A DNA stretch of 64,000 bases, from assembly GCA_036677805.1 (NCBI GenBank), contig JAVBVS010000025.1, positions 51,738 to 115,737 of the forward strand, given 5' to 3'. This stretch comes from SIG78 sp036677805. Its GTDB lineage: Bacteria; Verrucomicrobiota; Lentisphaeria; Victivallales; Victivallaceae. A model generated the notes under the pieces. That model did no database searches and was not told the DNA's origin. It was given only the letters and a program-made list of their open reading frames with translations. A program made the translations under genes and the position numbers. Of this stretch, positions 34,898-43,441 are shown one piece after another; the stretch's first letter is position 1; every line of letters starts with the position of its first letter.

Positions 34898-35518
34898 CTA
34901 CACCAATATTCCGTTCAGAAACCGGATGCAGACATCCATTACCCACGAGGCGGCCAGAAAGACATACTGAATGCAGGTGAACAGCAAAATCACCATACCG
35001 ATCATCGCGCCCTTGACCACTTCATTGTCGCGCCAGCGCGAGGCCGGAAAGAACGACATCAGCACCGCGCCGCCGTCAAAGCCCGGCACCGGCAGGATGT
35101 TGATGAAAAACAGCACCAGATTCATCAGCCCGGCCAGAATGAAAAGCTGAAGCGGATAGCCGAACTGGAACTTGAGGCAGAGCGCATACAGCGCCAGCGC
35201 CGTCAGGAACAATCCGAGGTTGGCGAACGGCCCCGCCAGTGCGATCAGCGCCCGCCGCCGGGGCGAAACCAGATTGGGGTTGACCGGCACCGCGCCCCAG
35301 CAGATGCCGAGCAGGAGCAGCATGACGATCGAAACCCAGCCCATCTGTTTGAGCGGGTTGAGGGTCAGGTGGCCGAGCTGGGCGGCGGTGGGGTCGCCCA
35401 GCGCCAGCGCCGCGCGGGCATGGCAGTACTCGTGGACGCAGACCGAGAAACTCACGATCAGCACGGTATAGATGAAGAATACCGGATGGGTAAACAGATT
35501 GTTGATGAAAAAGTTCAT
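34898..35518 (-). CDS. Site-2 protease family (M50) membrane metallopeptidase
   Basis: A 206-residue protein with about 5-6 hydrophobic helices. The zinc motif HEYCH (HExxH) lies in the second helix region (CVHEYCHARAALALGDPTA), followed by LGHLTLNPLKQMGW. The third metal ligand is in NILPVPGFDGGAVL. This is the short, soluble-domain-free M50B type related to YwhC-like rhomboid-era genes, found in most bacteria. It would cut substrates inside the membrane; targets are unknown. It lies between paaK (20 bp) and xseA (2 bp) in one transcript. The start is a clear ATG at 35518, where the membrane protein begins. Confidence 0.88.
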   Translation of the reverse strand: MNFFINNLFTHPVFFIYTVLIVSFSVCVHEYCHARAALALGDPTAAQLGHLTLNPLKQMGWVSIVMLLLLGICWGAVPVNPNLVSPRRRALIALAGPFANLGLFLTALALYALCLKFQFGYPLQLFILAGLMNLVLFFINILPVPGFDGGAVLMSFFPASRWRDNEVVKGAMIGMVILLFTCIQYVFLAASWVMDVCIRFLNGILV

Positions 35519-35538
35519 AGATGCCGGATCCGGTTGGT

Positions 35539-36864
35539 TTAATCCACGTTCAGGTTGCGATGGTCGTGCACTCGCTTGGCCTTGCCTACGAAACGCTCCA
35601 GCGAATTGGGCGCGACCAGTTCGATGCGGAACTGCACCCCGGTGATGGCATTGACTTCGCGGCCGATGCGCTCCCGGAGGGTCTGCATTTCGTCCATGCG
35701 GTCGGAGAACTGTTCCGGCTGCATTTCGATCTTGAGCACGGCTTCGTCGAGATTGTGGGGGCGGTACAGTTCGATCTGATAATGCGGCGCGGTGCCGCCG
35801 ACCCGGAACAGCGCTTCTTCGAGCTGCGACGGGAAGATGTTCACGCCGCGCACGATCATCATGTCGTCGCTGCGCCCCTTGACCCAACTCATCCGTTTGC
35901 CGGTTCTGCCGCAGGGGCAGGGATCGGTGAAAATCCGCGCCAGGTCGCGGGTGCGGTAACGGATCATCGGACAGGCTTCCTTGGTCAGCGTGGTGATGAC
36001 CAGTTCGCCGAATTCGCCTTCCGGCACCGGTTCGAGGGTGTCGGGATCGACGCATTCGACCAGGAAATGATCCTCCTGCAGATGCATGCCCCGCCGCGCC
36101 GCGCACTCGCCGGCGACGCCGGGACCGATGATTTCGCTCAGGCCGTAGTTGTTGAAGGCGTGGATATGGAGCTCTTCCTCGATGCGCTGGCGCATCTGCT
36201 CGGTCCATGGCTCGGCGCCGAAATGACCGAAACGGAGCTTCATCGCTTCGGGTTTGATGCCCGAGGCTTTGAGCACTTCGGCGATGTTGAGCGCATAGCT
36301 CGGTGTACAGATCAAGGTATCGATGCCGAGGTCGTGCAGCAGCATGATCTGGCGCTGGGTGTTGCCCGACGAGGCCGGCACGGTGGCCGCGCCGACGCGT
36401 TCGATGCCGTAGTGCAATCCGAAGCCGCCGGTAAAGAGACCGTAACCGAAGGCGATCTGGACCAGCTGATCGGCGGTGAGTCCGCCGGCGGTCAGGAAAC
36501 GGGCGCAGAGATCGGCCCACAGTTCCATGTCGCTCCGGGTGTAGCCGACCATGGTCGGCTTGCCGGTGGTGCCGCTGGAGCCGTGGATGCGCGCCAGCTG
36601 CGCCGGCGGTATTGTGAAAAAGCCGAAGGGGTAGTTGTCGCGCATCTCCTGTTTGGTGGTGAACGGCAGCCGCCTGAGGTCGTCAAGCGAGCGGATGCTC
36701 TCGGGAGTGATGCCGCGTTGTTCGAATTCGCGACGGTAATAGCCGATCCGGGAGGCCCTGGCGATGGTGCTTTTCAATCTGGCGAGCTGGAGCCGGTTCA
36801 GTTCGGCGCGGGCCATCAGCTCCGCCGCCGGATCCCAGATCCGGTTTTCGATTACCATCTTCAT
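35539..36864 (-). CDS. paaK: Phenylacetate-CoA ligase
   Basis: A 441-residue member of the adenylate-forming enzymes. The ATP-binding P-loop-like motif is IHGSSGTTGKPTMVGYT; FNNYGLSEIIGPGVA, YRTRDLARIFTDPCPCGRTG and GRSDDMMIVRGVNIFPSQ follow in family order. It makes the CoA thioester of phenylacetate or another aryl acid with ATP. In gut anaerobes such genes commonly sit beside a two-ACT-domain protein, as here (80 bp upstream), and may serve indole-3-acetate or phenylacetate use in aromatic amino-acid metabolism. No paaABCDE ring-oxidation genes are present, in keeping with an anaerobe. The start at 36864 gives the usual N-terminus. Confidence 0.93.
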   Translation of the reverse strand: MKMVIENRIWDPAAELMARAELNRLQLARLKSTIARASRIGYYRREFEQRGITPESIRSLDDLRRLPFTTKQEMRDNYPFGFFTIPPAQLARIHGSSGTTGKPTMVGYTRSDMELWADLCARFLTAGGLTADQLVQIAFGYGLFTGGFGLHYGIERVGAATVPASSGNTQRQIMLLHDLGIDTLICTPSYALNIAEVLKASGIKPEAMKLRFGHFGAEPWTEQMRQRIEEELHIHAFNNYGLSEIIGPGVAGECAARRGMHLQEDHFLVECVDPDTLEPVPEGEFGELVITTLTKEACPMIRYRTRDLARIFTDPCPCGRTGKRMSWVKGRSDDMMIVRGVNIFPSQLEEALFRVGGTAPHYQIELYRPHNLDEAVLKIEMQPEQFSDRMDEMQTLRERIGREVNAITGVQFRIELVAPNSLERFVGKAKRVHDHRNLNVD

Positions 36865-36944
36865 TTTGCTTTCTTGCTTTCCCCTGTTGAATGCGAAAAT
36901 CTCCGCCGGGCCGCGTGTCCGGGTGGATTTTTGAGTTTCATGCG

Positions 36945-37367
36945 CTATTTCAGCAGCTCCACCGCTTCGATCACATCGACATGGGCTTGCCGGAGGGTCT
37001 CCAGCGCCTTGTCGAGATCTTCGAAACGGAAGACCATGATCGCCTTGCCGCCGTGGCCGAAGGTGAAGGCATACATATATTCGACCTGGCAATCCTGAAG
37101 GATGTCGAGCAGTTCGGCCAGGCCGCCGGCGCGGTCGTCGACCGGGAGCGCCAGCACCTCGGTGACTTTGACGATGAAGCCCGCGGCTTCGAGCGCTTTT
37201 TTGGCTTCTTCCCACTCCTTGACGAGCAAGCGCAGAATGCCGAACTGCTGGGTATCGGCCAGCGCGAGGGTGCGGATGCTGATGTGATGTTCCTTCAGCG
37301 TCTGGCAGACCTTGTTCAGCGCGCCCGGACGATTTTCGATAAACAGCGACAGTTGTTTGATTTTCAT
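36945..37367 (-). CDS. Tandem ACT-domain protein
   Basis: A 140-residue protein made of two ACT domains. The first is at about 3-68 (KQLSLFIENRPGALNKVCQT) and the second at about 72-138 (DDRAGGLAELLDILQ, EYMYAFTFGHGGKAIMVFRF). ACT domains bind amino acids or related small ligands and regulate partner enzymes. Stand-alone two-ACT proteins are frequent neighbours of phenylacetate-CoA ligase, so a ligand-sensing role for that pathway is likely though not shown. It is the first gene of the operon, with a promoter at 37430-37402. The start at 37367 (MKIKQLSLF) is canonical for the family. Confidence 0.9.
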   Translation of the reverse strand: MKIKQLSLFIENRPGALNKVCQTLKEHHISIRTLALADTQQFGILRLLVKEWEEAKKALEAAGFIVKVTEVLALPVDDRAGGLAELLDILQDCQVEYMYAFTFGHGGKAIMVFRFEDLDKALETLRQAHVDVIEAVELLK

Positions 37368-37401
37368 GATGCTTGCGCTCCCTCGGGTTGAGTCGTGGTA
37401 C

Positions 37402-37430
37402 AATATACCCTCCATTGCGGTCGATTGCAA
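37402..37430 (-). promoter_or_regulatory. Promoter of the ACT-paaK-M50-xseA operon
   Basis: On the minus strand, TTGCAA (37430-37425), a 17-bp spacer and TATATT (37407-37402) lie about 35 bp before the ACT start codon. Confidence 0.6.
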
Positions 37431-37547
37431 GCACTGTTGGGCCGGAAAATCCGGGCAATTCCGCCGCCCCCGGAATGTCCGGCTCCGGCGGCGTTGACAA
37501 CACGGCGTTCGGTCAGGCAATTCGAACTTGCGGAAAGGAGTTTGCCG

Positions 37548-37970
37548 ATGAATGTGGAATATGTCATCGCCGTTCGCGAACAGGCGCGCCGCCTCGGTTT
37601 GGGCGCGCCGGAAATTTTCTGGACACTGTCCCCGGAGGCGCTGGCCGGCATCGCCAACGGCTACGGTTCCGACCGCTGGCCGGAAATCATCAGGAAACTG
37701 ACCAGCCAGATTTTTCGTTATTATCCGGCTCCGGCCGCGATTCACGATGTCCGCTACGAATTTTCCGACGGCGGCGAGTTCGGTCGCCGGCTGGCCGATG
37801 ATGAATTCGCCGCCAATCTCGGCATCGTCTGGCGCTGCCGCTACGGGCGTCGGGCGTGGTGCAATCCGGTTGCCTGGTGGGCGTGGGGCAAATTGCGGCT
37901 CTGTGTCGGGTTGGTCCGGCGTTGCGGCCGGGCGGCGTGGCTCCGGGCGGCGGAGGTTCATCATGAGTGA
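37548..37970 (+). CDS. Hypothetical protein with IHD motif, possibly phage-derived
   Basis: A 140-residue cytosolic protein that starts behind a strong AAAGGAG. I do not recognise it with certainty. Visible features are NGYGSDRWPEIIRKLTSQIF, then AIHDVRYEFSDGGEFGRRL and ADDEFAANL, and a basic, Trp-rich C-terminus (AWCNPVAWWAWGKLRL). The Ile-His-Asp block followed by an Asp-Glu-Phe/Asn stretch is reminiscent of small accessory proteins in prophages. It overlaps the next small gene by 8 bp, so the two are a translational pair. No capsid, terminase or integrase gene is nearby, so this would be a remnant or a domesticated module. Confidence 0.6.
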   Translation: MNVEYVIAVREQARRLGLGAPEIFWTLSPEALAGIANGYGSDRWPEIIRKLTSQIFRYYPAPAAIHDVRYEFSDGGEFGRRLADDEFAANLGIVWRCRYGRRAWCNPVAWWAWGKLRLCVGLVRRCGRAAWLRAAEVHHE

Positions 37971-38130
37971 AAGCTGGATGCAGTGGATTCTGGCCGGCGT
38001 AATCGGCTGGGTGGCGTGGGAATTGCGGCTGTTGCGCCACGACGTGGCCCGGCGGGTGCATTATCACGATTGCGACCGCCGGATGCGGGAGTACGACCGC
38101 CGTTTGACCAAGCTGGAAAATCAGGAATGA
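37963..38130 (+). CDS. Small membrane-anchored coiled-coil protein
   Basis: A 55-residue protein: one hydrophobic helix (about 6-22, MQWILAGVIGWVAWELRLL) followed by a charged, probably helical tail (DCDRRMREYDRRLTKLENQE). The start is the ATG at 37963, inside the 3' end of the preceding gene, with GGAGG just upstream. One membrane helix plus a short coiled coil is a common plan for phage holin-associated or spanin-like proteins, but the sequence is too short for a firm call. Its tie to the preceding gene is the best evidence that it is real. Confidence 0.55.
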   Translation: MSESWMQWILAGVIGWVAWELRLLRHDVARRVHYHDCDRRMREYDRRLTKLENQE

Positions 38131-38231
38131 GCGGTTCCCGGAGGATTGAAGAATTGCGGAACAATTGCAATGGAAGGCGGGTCTATTGGGACTGTCATCG
38201 ACTGTTTTGCCGGACAACGGCCCTGAAAAAT

Positions 38232-38259
38232 TTGTAAGCCGGTGAATTCATGATATATT
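38232..38259 (+). promoter_or_regulatory. Promoter of the CBM48 protein gene
   Basis: TTGTAA (38232-38237), a 16-bp spacer and TATATT (38254-38259) lie about 75 bp before the start. The remainder of the 205-bp gap 38131-38335 shows nothing else. Confidence 0.45.
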
Positions 38260-38335
38260 ATAGGAAGCGGTTCGGCAAATACCGGTTCGCCGTCGGGGGT
38301 CTCCGGCAGCGGCCCTGAACGAGGGAGTAGGGAAA

Positions 38336-38659
38336 ATGACAAAGAAAAAAGAACTCCGCTGCGAAACCAAGGGCAATGCCCCGCAAGACACCTCCAAACG
38401 CAAGCGCGTGGTGCTGACCATCGATGTCGGTCCCGGCAAAAACGTCAGTGTGGCCGGCAACTTCAACGATTGGGACCCGACCGCAAAACAACTGAACGAC
38501 AAGCACGGCAGCGGCGTTTACAGTTGCGCGCTGCTGCTCAAACCCGGTACTTATGAATACAAATTCGTAATCGACGGCGTCTGGTGCGTCGACACCGGCA
38601 ATCCGCATTTCGCGCCCAATGACCTCGGGACGCTCAACAGCGTGCTGATTGTCGAGTGA
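38336..38659 (+). CDS. Stand-alone CBM48 / glycogen-binding E-set protein
   Basis: A 107-residue protein. After a basic N-terminus, a single E-set/CBM48-like domain runs from about 25: VSVAGNFNDWDPTA, then GVYSCALLLKPGTYEYKFVIDG and WCVDTGNP. The N-D-W and Y-E-Y-K-F-V-x-D-G signatures are those of glycogen-binding domains in branching enzyme and AMPK-beta. There is no catalytic domain and no signal peptide, so it should bind glycogen in the cytoplasm. The next two genes encode glycogen phosphorylase and synthase. An adaptor that brings enzymes to glycogen is a plausible role but is inference. A terminator follows at once. Confidence 0.85.
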   Translation: MTKKKELRCETKGNAPQDTSKRKRVVLTIDVGPGKNVSVAGNFNDWDPTAKQLNDKHGSGVYSCALLLKPGTYEYKFVIDGVWCVDTGNPHFAPNDLGTLNSVLIVE

Positions 38660-38694
38660 GCGCCGCGGCGCGGATCATGCAGGGAATTGAATGA

Positions 38695-38741
38695 GCTCCG
38701 ATGCACCGGAAAATGTTTGCGGTGCGCCGGAGCGTTTTTTT
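38695..38741 (+). terminator. Intrinsic terminator
   Basis: GCTCCG-at-GCACCG pairs with CGGTGC-gc-CGGAGC around a short loop, and seven T follow. It separates the CBM48 gene from the phosphorylase gene. Confidence 0.85.
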
Positions 38742-38803
38742 GTCAGGAGCAGCGTTATCAATCCAAATCCGCCGCGACGGCGGGGTAACCAGCGAAAAAA
38801 TCC

Positions 38804-41341
38804 ATGAGCAATATCAAACTTTTCAATGTGGCGCCGTCGGTGCCGGATGAATTGCGTTTCCTCGAAGAGATTTCATTCAATATGTGGTGGAGCTGGCATC
38901 CGGCGGCCATTGAGCTTTTCGAGCGCATCGACCCGGCGCTGTGGCGGGAAGTTGAAGGCAATACCCGGATGTTCTTGAACTGTCTGCCCCAGGGCAAGCT
39001 CGAAGAGCTGGCGCGCGACAGTTTCTATCTGCGCAGCCTGAAAGCGGTTGAAGCCGAATTTCGCCGCGACGTTCAGATTCACGATGAAGTCAAGAAACGC
39101 AAGATCGCCTATTTTTCCATGGAGTTCGGCATCCATGAGAGCTTGCGCATTTTTTCCGGCGGCCTCGGCGTACTGGCCGGAGACCATCTGAAGGCGGCGA
39201 GCGATCTGCATCTGCCGCTGGTCGGCGTCGGGCTGCTGTACCGCCAGGGTTACTTCCGCCAGGTGCTCGACCGCAACGGCTGGCAGCAGGAGCGTTATCC
39301 CGAAAATGAAATCCATAATATGCCGATCACCCGCGCCTGCGACCCGCACGGCAAGGAAGTGACGATTTCATTTCCATTGATCGACCGGGTGGTCAGCGCC
39401 GCGGTCTGGGTGTTGAAAGTCGGCAATGTGCCGCTGATTCTGCTCGATACCGAAATTCCGCAGAATCCGCCGGAGCTGCGGATTCTGACCTGGCGGCTTT
39501 ACGGCGGCGATGTACGCAACCGCATTCATCAGGAGCTGCTGCTCGGCGTCGGCGGATACAAGGCGCTGGTGGCGATGGGGTATGAGCCGGAAGTGTGCCA
39601 TATGAACGAAGGTCATGCGGCATTTCTGTCGCTGGCGCGCATCGCGCATCTGGTTCAGGCCTACGGTTACGATACGGACACCGCGCTGGAAATCGTCTGG
39701 CGGAGCAATGTCTTCACCACCCACACGCCGGTTCCGGCGGGGAATGAAATCTTCGACCTCGACCTGATCCGGCCCTATCTGGTTCCGCTTTGCGGCGAAG
39801 CCGGGGTCGATGTCGACCGCATGCTCAAGTGGGGCATCCCGATCAATGAACGCAACACCAGCAAGCGCATGTCGATGACGGTGCTGGGACTGCGGCTGGC
39901 CAATTTCAGCAATGCCGTGAGCCGGCTTCACGGCGACGTGGCGCGTTCGATGTGGAAAGACCTCTGGCCGGGCCGGGCGCTCGACGAAATTCCGATCGGC
40001 CACATCACCAACGGCGTCCATCCGGCATCGTGGATTGCGACCCGCAAGCGGGTGATTTTCGACCACTATCTTTCGGCCGACTGGCTGATGCGTCCCAACC
40101 GGGAACGGCTGGCCGAACGGCTGGAGCAGGTTCCGGACTACGAATTGTGGTCGGCGCACGAATTGTGCCGCCAGTCGCTGGTGCGTTATGTCCGGCTGCA
40201 TCAGCAGCATTCGCTGAAATGCGTGGTGACCGATCCGGGCGAATGCGGCAAGGCGGTGCTCGATCCGAATATCCTGACCGTCGGCTTCGCCCGCCGTTTC
40301 GCCACCTACAAGCGCGGCACGTTGCTGCTGCGTTATCCCGACCGGTTGCTCAAACTGCTGCGCAATCCCACGATGCCGGTGCAGTTCATTTTCGCGGGCA
40401 AGGCCCATCCGGCCGACGACAGCGGCAAGAGCCTGATTCAGCAACTGGTTCAGTTCGCCCGGCAGAATGGCGTGTCGGACCGGCTGATCTTCCTCGAAGA
40501 CTACGATATCGGCATGGCGCGCAAGCTGGTCCAGGGCGTCGACGTCTGGCTCAACAACCCGCGCCGCCCGCAGGAAGCCAGCGGCACCTCGGGGATGAAG
40601 GCGGCGATCAACGGCGTGCTCAATCTGAGCATCCTCGACGGCTGGTGGGATGAAGCCTACGAGCCCGGCAACGGCTGGGCGATCCGCAGCAACGAAAACT
40701 ATCAGGATCCCGAGGATTGCGACAACTTCGAGGCGCAGGAGCTTTTCAATCTGCTGGAAAACGAAGTGGTCCCGCTGTTTTACGACCGCACCAACAACGA
40801 CCTGCCGTCGCGCTGGATCAAAATGATGAAGAATGCGATCGCCATGGGACTCGGTTCGTTTTCGAGTCTGCGCATGGTCGAGGAATATCGCGATCTGTTC
40901 TACAACAGCGCGATGCGCGATTGCGAGCAACTGGTGGCGGACAACGCGGCCAAGGCGAAGGCGCTGGTGGCGCAGAAGCATCGCTTTCAGGAAAATTTCC
41001 CGAATATGATCGTCGAGGACCCGGTGGTCGAGGGCGATCTGCGCGGCGAAATCCATGTCGGCGACAGTTTCCGGGTCCGGGTCAAGGTTTTCCTGAACCA
41101 GCTCAAGCCCGAGGAGGTCGAGGTGCAGATTTACGCCGGGAAGGTTAACGTGCATAACGTGATCATCTCCAGCCAGAGTCAGAACATGCACATGGCCGAA
41201 GACCTCGGCGACGGCAATTACATGTATGAGCACCGGGTGGTATGCAAGAATTCGGGCCGTTTCGGCCTGACCGCGCGCATTACGCCGGTCGGCAACGAAT
41301 GGACCAACAGCGTACCCGGCTTCATCTGCTGGCCGCGCTGA
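38804..41341 (+). CDS. glgP: Alpha-glucan (glycogen) phosphorylase
   Basis: An 845-residue protein of the short DUF3417-containing phosphorylase type. The N-terminal domain (ISFNMWWSWHPAAIELFERI) precedes YFSMEFGIHESLRIFSGGLG and VCHMNEGHAAFLSLARI. The nucleotide/PLP part includes GFARRFATYKRGTLLL and the PLP lysine Lys599 in EASGTSGMKAAINGVLN. It releases glucose-1-phosphate from glycogen or maltodextrin using phosphate. A C-terminal beta region (about 740-845) covers IHVGDSFRVRVKVFL onward. A glycogen synthase gene follows 57 bp downstream on the same strand, so storage and breakdown are probably one operon. No glgC or glgB was seen in this window. Confidence 0.95.
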   Translation: MSNIKLFNVAPSVPDELRFLEEISFNMWWSWHPAAIELFERIDPALWREVEGNTRMFLNCLPQGKLEELARDSFYLRSLKAVEAEFRRDVQIHDEVKKRKIAYFSMEFGIHESLRIFSGGLGVLAGDHLKAASDLHLPLVGVGLLYRQGYFRQVLDRNGWQQERYPENEIHNMPITRACDPHGKEVTISFPLIDRVVSAAVWVLKVGNVPLILLDTEIPQNPPELRILTWRLYGGDVRNRIHQELLLGVGGYKALVAMGYEPEVCHMNEGHAAFLSLARIAHLVQAYGYDTDTALEIVWRSNVFTTHTPVPAGNEIFDLDLIRPYLVPLCGEAGVDVDRMLKWGIPINERNTSKRMSMTVLGLRLANFSNAVSRLHGDVARSMWKDLWPGRALDEIPIGHITNGVHPASWIATRKRVIFDHYLSADWLMRPNRERLAERLEQVPDYELWSAHELCRQSLVRYVRLHQQHSLKCVVTDPGECGKAVLDPNILTVGFARRFATYKRGTLLLRYPDRLLKLLRNPTMPVQFIFAGKAHPADDSGKSLIQQLVQFARQNGVSDRLIFLEDYDIGMARKLVQGVDVWLNNPRRPQEASGTSGMKAAINGVLNLSILDGWWDEAYEPGNGWAIRSNENYQDPEDCDNFEAQELFNLLENEVVPLFYDRTNNDLPSRWIKMMKNAIAMGLGSFSSLRMVEEYRDLFYNSAMRDCEQLVADNAAKAKALVAQKHRFQENFPNMIVEDPVVEGDLRGEIHVGDSFRVRVKVFLNQLKPEEVEVQIYAGKVNVHNVIISSQSQNMHMAEDLGDGNYMYEHRVVCKNSGRFGLTARITPVGNEWTNSVPGFICWPR

Positions 41342-41398
41342 GGCGCGGCGGGGTGGAGAAAGGCATGGAGTTCCCGGGAGGGACGAAAGGATGACGAG

Positions 41399-42937
41399 AT
41401 GACCCGCGTGGTAATCAAGCCCAAAAAGAAGAAGAATCCGCGGATTCTGGTGGTGACGCCGGAGATCACCTATTTGCCCAACGGCATGGGGAATATGGCC
41501 AACCATCTGAAAGCCAAGGCCGGCGGACTGGCCGACGTTTCGGCTTCGCTGGTGTCGGCGCTTTACCGGCAGGGGGCGGACGTGCATGTGGCGCTGCCGA
41601 ATTACCGGCAGCTTTTCCGGGTGGACGTGAGCAGTCTGCTGAATCGGGAGTTCCGGGTTTATCTGGCGCATCTTTCGGACAGTCGGGTGCACTTCGCCGA
41701 AGACCGGATTTTTTATTACCGCGATGCGGTTTACAGCAATTACAGCACCGAATCGCTGCAGGTGGCGCTGGCGTTTCAGCGGGAAGTGATCAACAACATC
41801 ATCCCCAAGGTCAATCCAGACCTGATCCACTGCAACGACTGGATGACCGGGCTGATTCCGGCCATGGCGCGCCGCCTCGGCATTCCGTGCCTGTTCACGG
41901 TCCACAACATCCATACTCAGAAAACCACGCTGGGGGCGATCGAGGACCGCGGCATCGATGCGGCCGCCTTCTGGCAGGAGCTTTATTACGACCGGGTTCC
42001 GGTCAACTACGAGGAAAGCCGCCCGTCCAATCCGGTGGACATGCTGGCGAGCGGCATTTTCGCGGCCCACTTCATCAATACGGTAAGCCCGACCTTTCTC
42101 GAAGAGGTGGTGCGCGGCTGGTTCGACTTCATTCCCGAAGCCGTGCGCAATGAAATCCGCGGCAAATACAACGCCGGCTGCGCTTCGGGCATCCTCAACG
42201 CGCCGGATGAAAACCAGCTGCCGGAGCGCGATCCGGCGCTGCCGGTCAAATACAACGCCGAAACCCATCAGGCGGCCAAACGGGAGCTGAAAAAACTGTT
42301 TCAGCAGCGGACCGGGTTGAGGATCGACGAAAATGCGCCGCTCTTCTTCTGGCCGTCGCGCCTCGATCCGGCGCAGAAAGGCTGCCAGCTGCTGGCGGAC
42401 ATCCTTTACCAGACCATTGCGCGCTACCGCGATCTGGATTTGCAGGTGGCGATCGTGGCCAACGGCACATTTCAGGAGCCGTTCCGCAGCATTCGGGACA
42501 TTCACCATATCGGGGACCGTCTGGCGGTGTGCGATTTCGACAACGACCTGTCGCAGCTGGGGTATGGCGCGAGCGATTTCATGCTGATGCCGAGCCTGTT
42601 CGAGCCCTGCGGGCTGCCGCAGATGATCTGCCAGAAATACGGTTCGCTGCCGGTGGTGCACAATACCGGCGGGCTGCACGATACGGTGGAGCCGCTCGAT
42701 CTGGAGCTCCATGCCGGCAACGGCTTCGTGTTCAACGATTACAATTCCCCGGCGCTGGCTTGGGCGATCGATCGCGCGATCGATTTCTTCCAGCAGCCGG
42801 ACGGTGTGCGCGAGACGGAAATTGCCCGGATCATGGTGGCAGCGGCGCGCCGTTTCAATCACGACGTGACCGCCGAGGCCTACATCCGGACTTATGAAGA
42901 AATGCTTCACTGCCCGCTGGTGATCGACCGGCATTGA
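41399..42937 (+). CDS. glgA: Glycogen synthase, GT5 family
   Basis: A 512-residue protein. The N-terminal Rossmann domain has the ADP-glucose-binding K-x-G-G-L pattern (KAKAGGLADVSASL), and IHCNDWMTGLIPAMARRLG follows. The second domain has FFWPSRLDPAQKGCQLLA and the catalytic-loop block SLFEPCGLPQMICQKYGSL, with NTGGLHDTV. The enzyme extends alpha-1,4-glucan from ADP- or UDP-glucose. Two features are slightly unusual: a basic N-terminal extension (RVVIKPKKKKN), and an insertion after the first motif (NGMGNMANHLKA) as in a subgroup of GT5. GAAAGG precedes the start. It is downstream of glgP. Confidence 0.93.
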   Translation: MTRVVIKPKKKKNPRILVVTPEITYLPNGMGNMANHLKAKAGGLADVSASLVSALYRQGADVHVALPNYRQLFRVDVSSLLNREFRVYLAHLSDSRVHFAEDRIFYYRDAVYSNYSTESLQVALAFQREVINNIIPKVNPDLIHCNDWMTGLIPAMARRLGIPCLFTVHNIHTQKTTLGAIEDRGIDAAAFWQELYYDRVPVNYEESRPSNPVDMLASGIFAAHFINTVSPTFLEEVVRGWFDFIPEAVRNEIRGKYNAGCASGILNAPDENQLPERDPALPVKYNAETHQAAKRELKKLFQQRTGLRIDENAPLFFWPSRLDPAQKGCQLLADILYQTIARYRDLDLQVAIVANGTFQEPFRSIRDIHHIGDRLAVCDFDNDLSQLGYGASDFMLMPSLFEPCGLPQMICQKYGSLPVVHNTGGLHDTVEPLDLELHAGNGFVFNDYNSPALAWAIDRAIDFFQQPDGVRETEIARIMVAAARRFNHDVTAEAYIRTYEEMLHCPLVIDRH

Positions 42938-42957
42938 ACCGACGGAGGCTTGTACCG

Positions 42958-43320
42958 ATGAAATTTCGTTTCGTCCACAACAACTTCAACGTGCTCCATC
43001 TGGAGCGCAGTCTGAATTTCTATCGGGAAGCGCTGGGCCTGCACGAGGCGCGCCGGGTGGAACGGCCCGAATTCACGCTGGTCTATCTCGAAGACGGCGT
43101 CACCGGCTTCCAGCTGGAGCTGACCTGGCTCAAGGAGCGGACCGGGGCGTACGACCTCGGAGAAGCGGAGTTCCATCTGGCTTTCGCGGTCGATGACTAC
43201 GCCGGCGCGTTGGCTCATCACCGGGCGATGGGCTGCGTGGCGATGGAAAATTCCGCCATGGGCATCTACTTCATCACCGACCCCGACGGCTACTGGCTGG
43301 AAATCGTCCCGGCGAAATAA
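42958..43320 (+). CDS. gloA: Glyoxalase I / lactoylglutathione lyase family protein
   Basis: A 120-residue single-domain pair of beta-alpha-beta-beta-beta units. Candidate metal ligands are the His of FNVLHLERS, the Glu of FQLELTW, the His of FHLAFAVDD and the Glu of GYWLEIV, which is the full H-E-H-E set of glyoxalase I. FITDPDGYWLEI is the classic C-terminal block. It converts the hemithioacetal of methylglyoxal to a lactoyl thioester, removing methylglyoxal made during sugar metabolism. The start at 42958 follows CGGAGG. It is 20 bp after glgA and probably in that operon. The thiol cofactor in this organism is not known. Confidence 0.88.
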   Translation: MKFRFVHNNFNVLHLERSLNFYREALGLHEARRVERPEFTLVYLEDGVTGFQLELTWLKERTGAYDLGEAEFHLAFAVDDYAGALAHHRAMGCVAMENSAMGIYFITDPDGYWLEIVPAK

Positions 43321-43441
43321 GCCGGGGCATTGCTGGTGGTTTCCGACGGCCGGGATGGGCGTCGGCGCAATGCGCTGAATGCGGTTTGAACTTACCGGAC
43401 TAACTTCTTTTTCATTGTTTTCGGAGGGGGGCGAGGAGCGC

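Noticed and set aside
39368..42934. Minus-strand open frame of about 1188 codons opposite glgP and glgA
   Set aside because: It lies fully antisense to two clear genes, has Arg/His/Gln-rich composition and no domain. Long antisense frames are expected with this GC3 bias.
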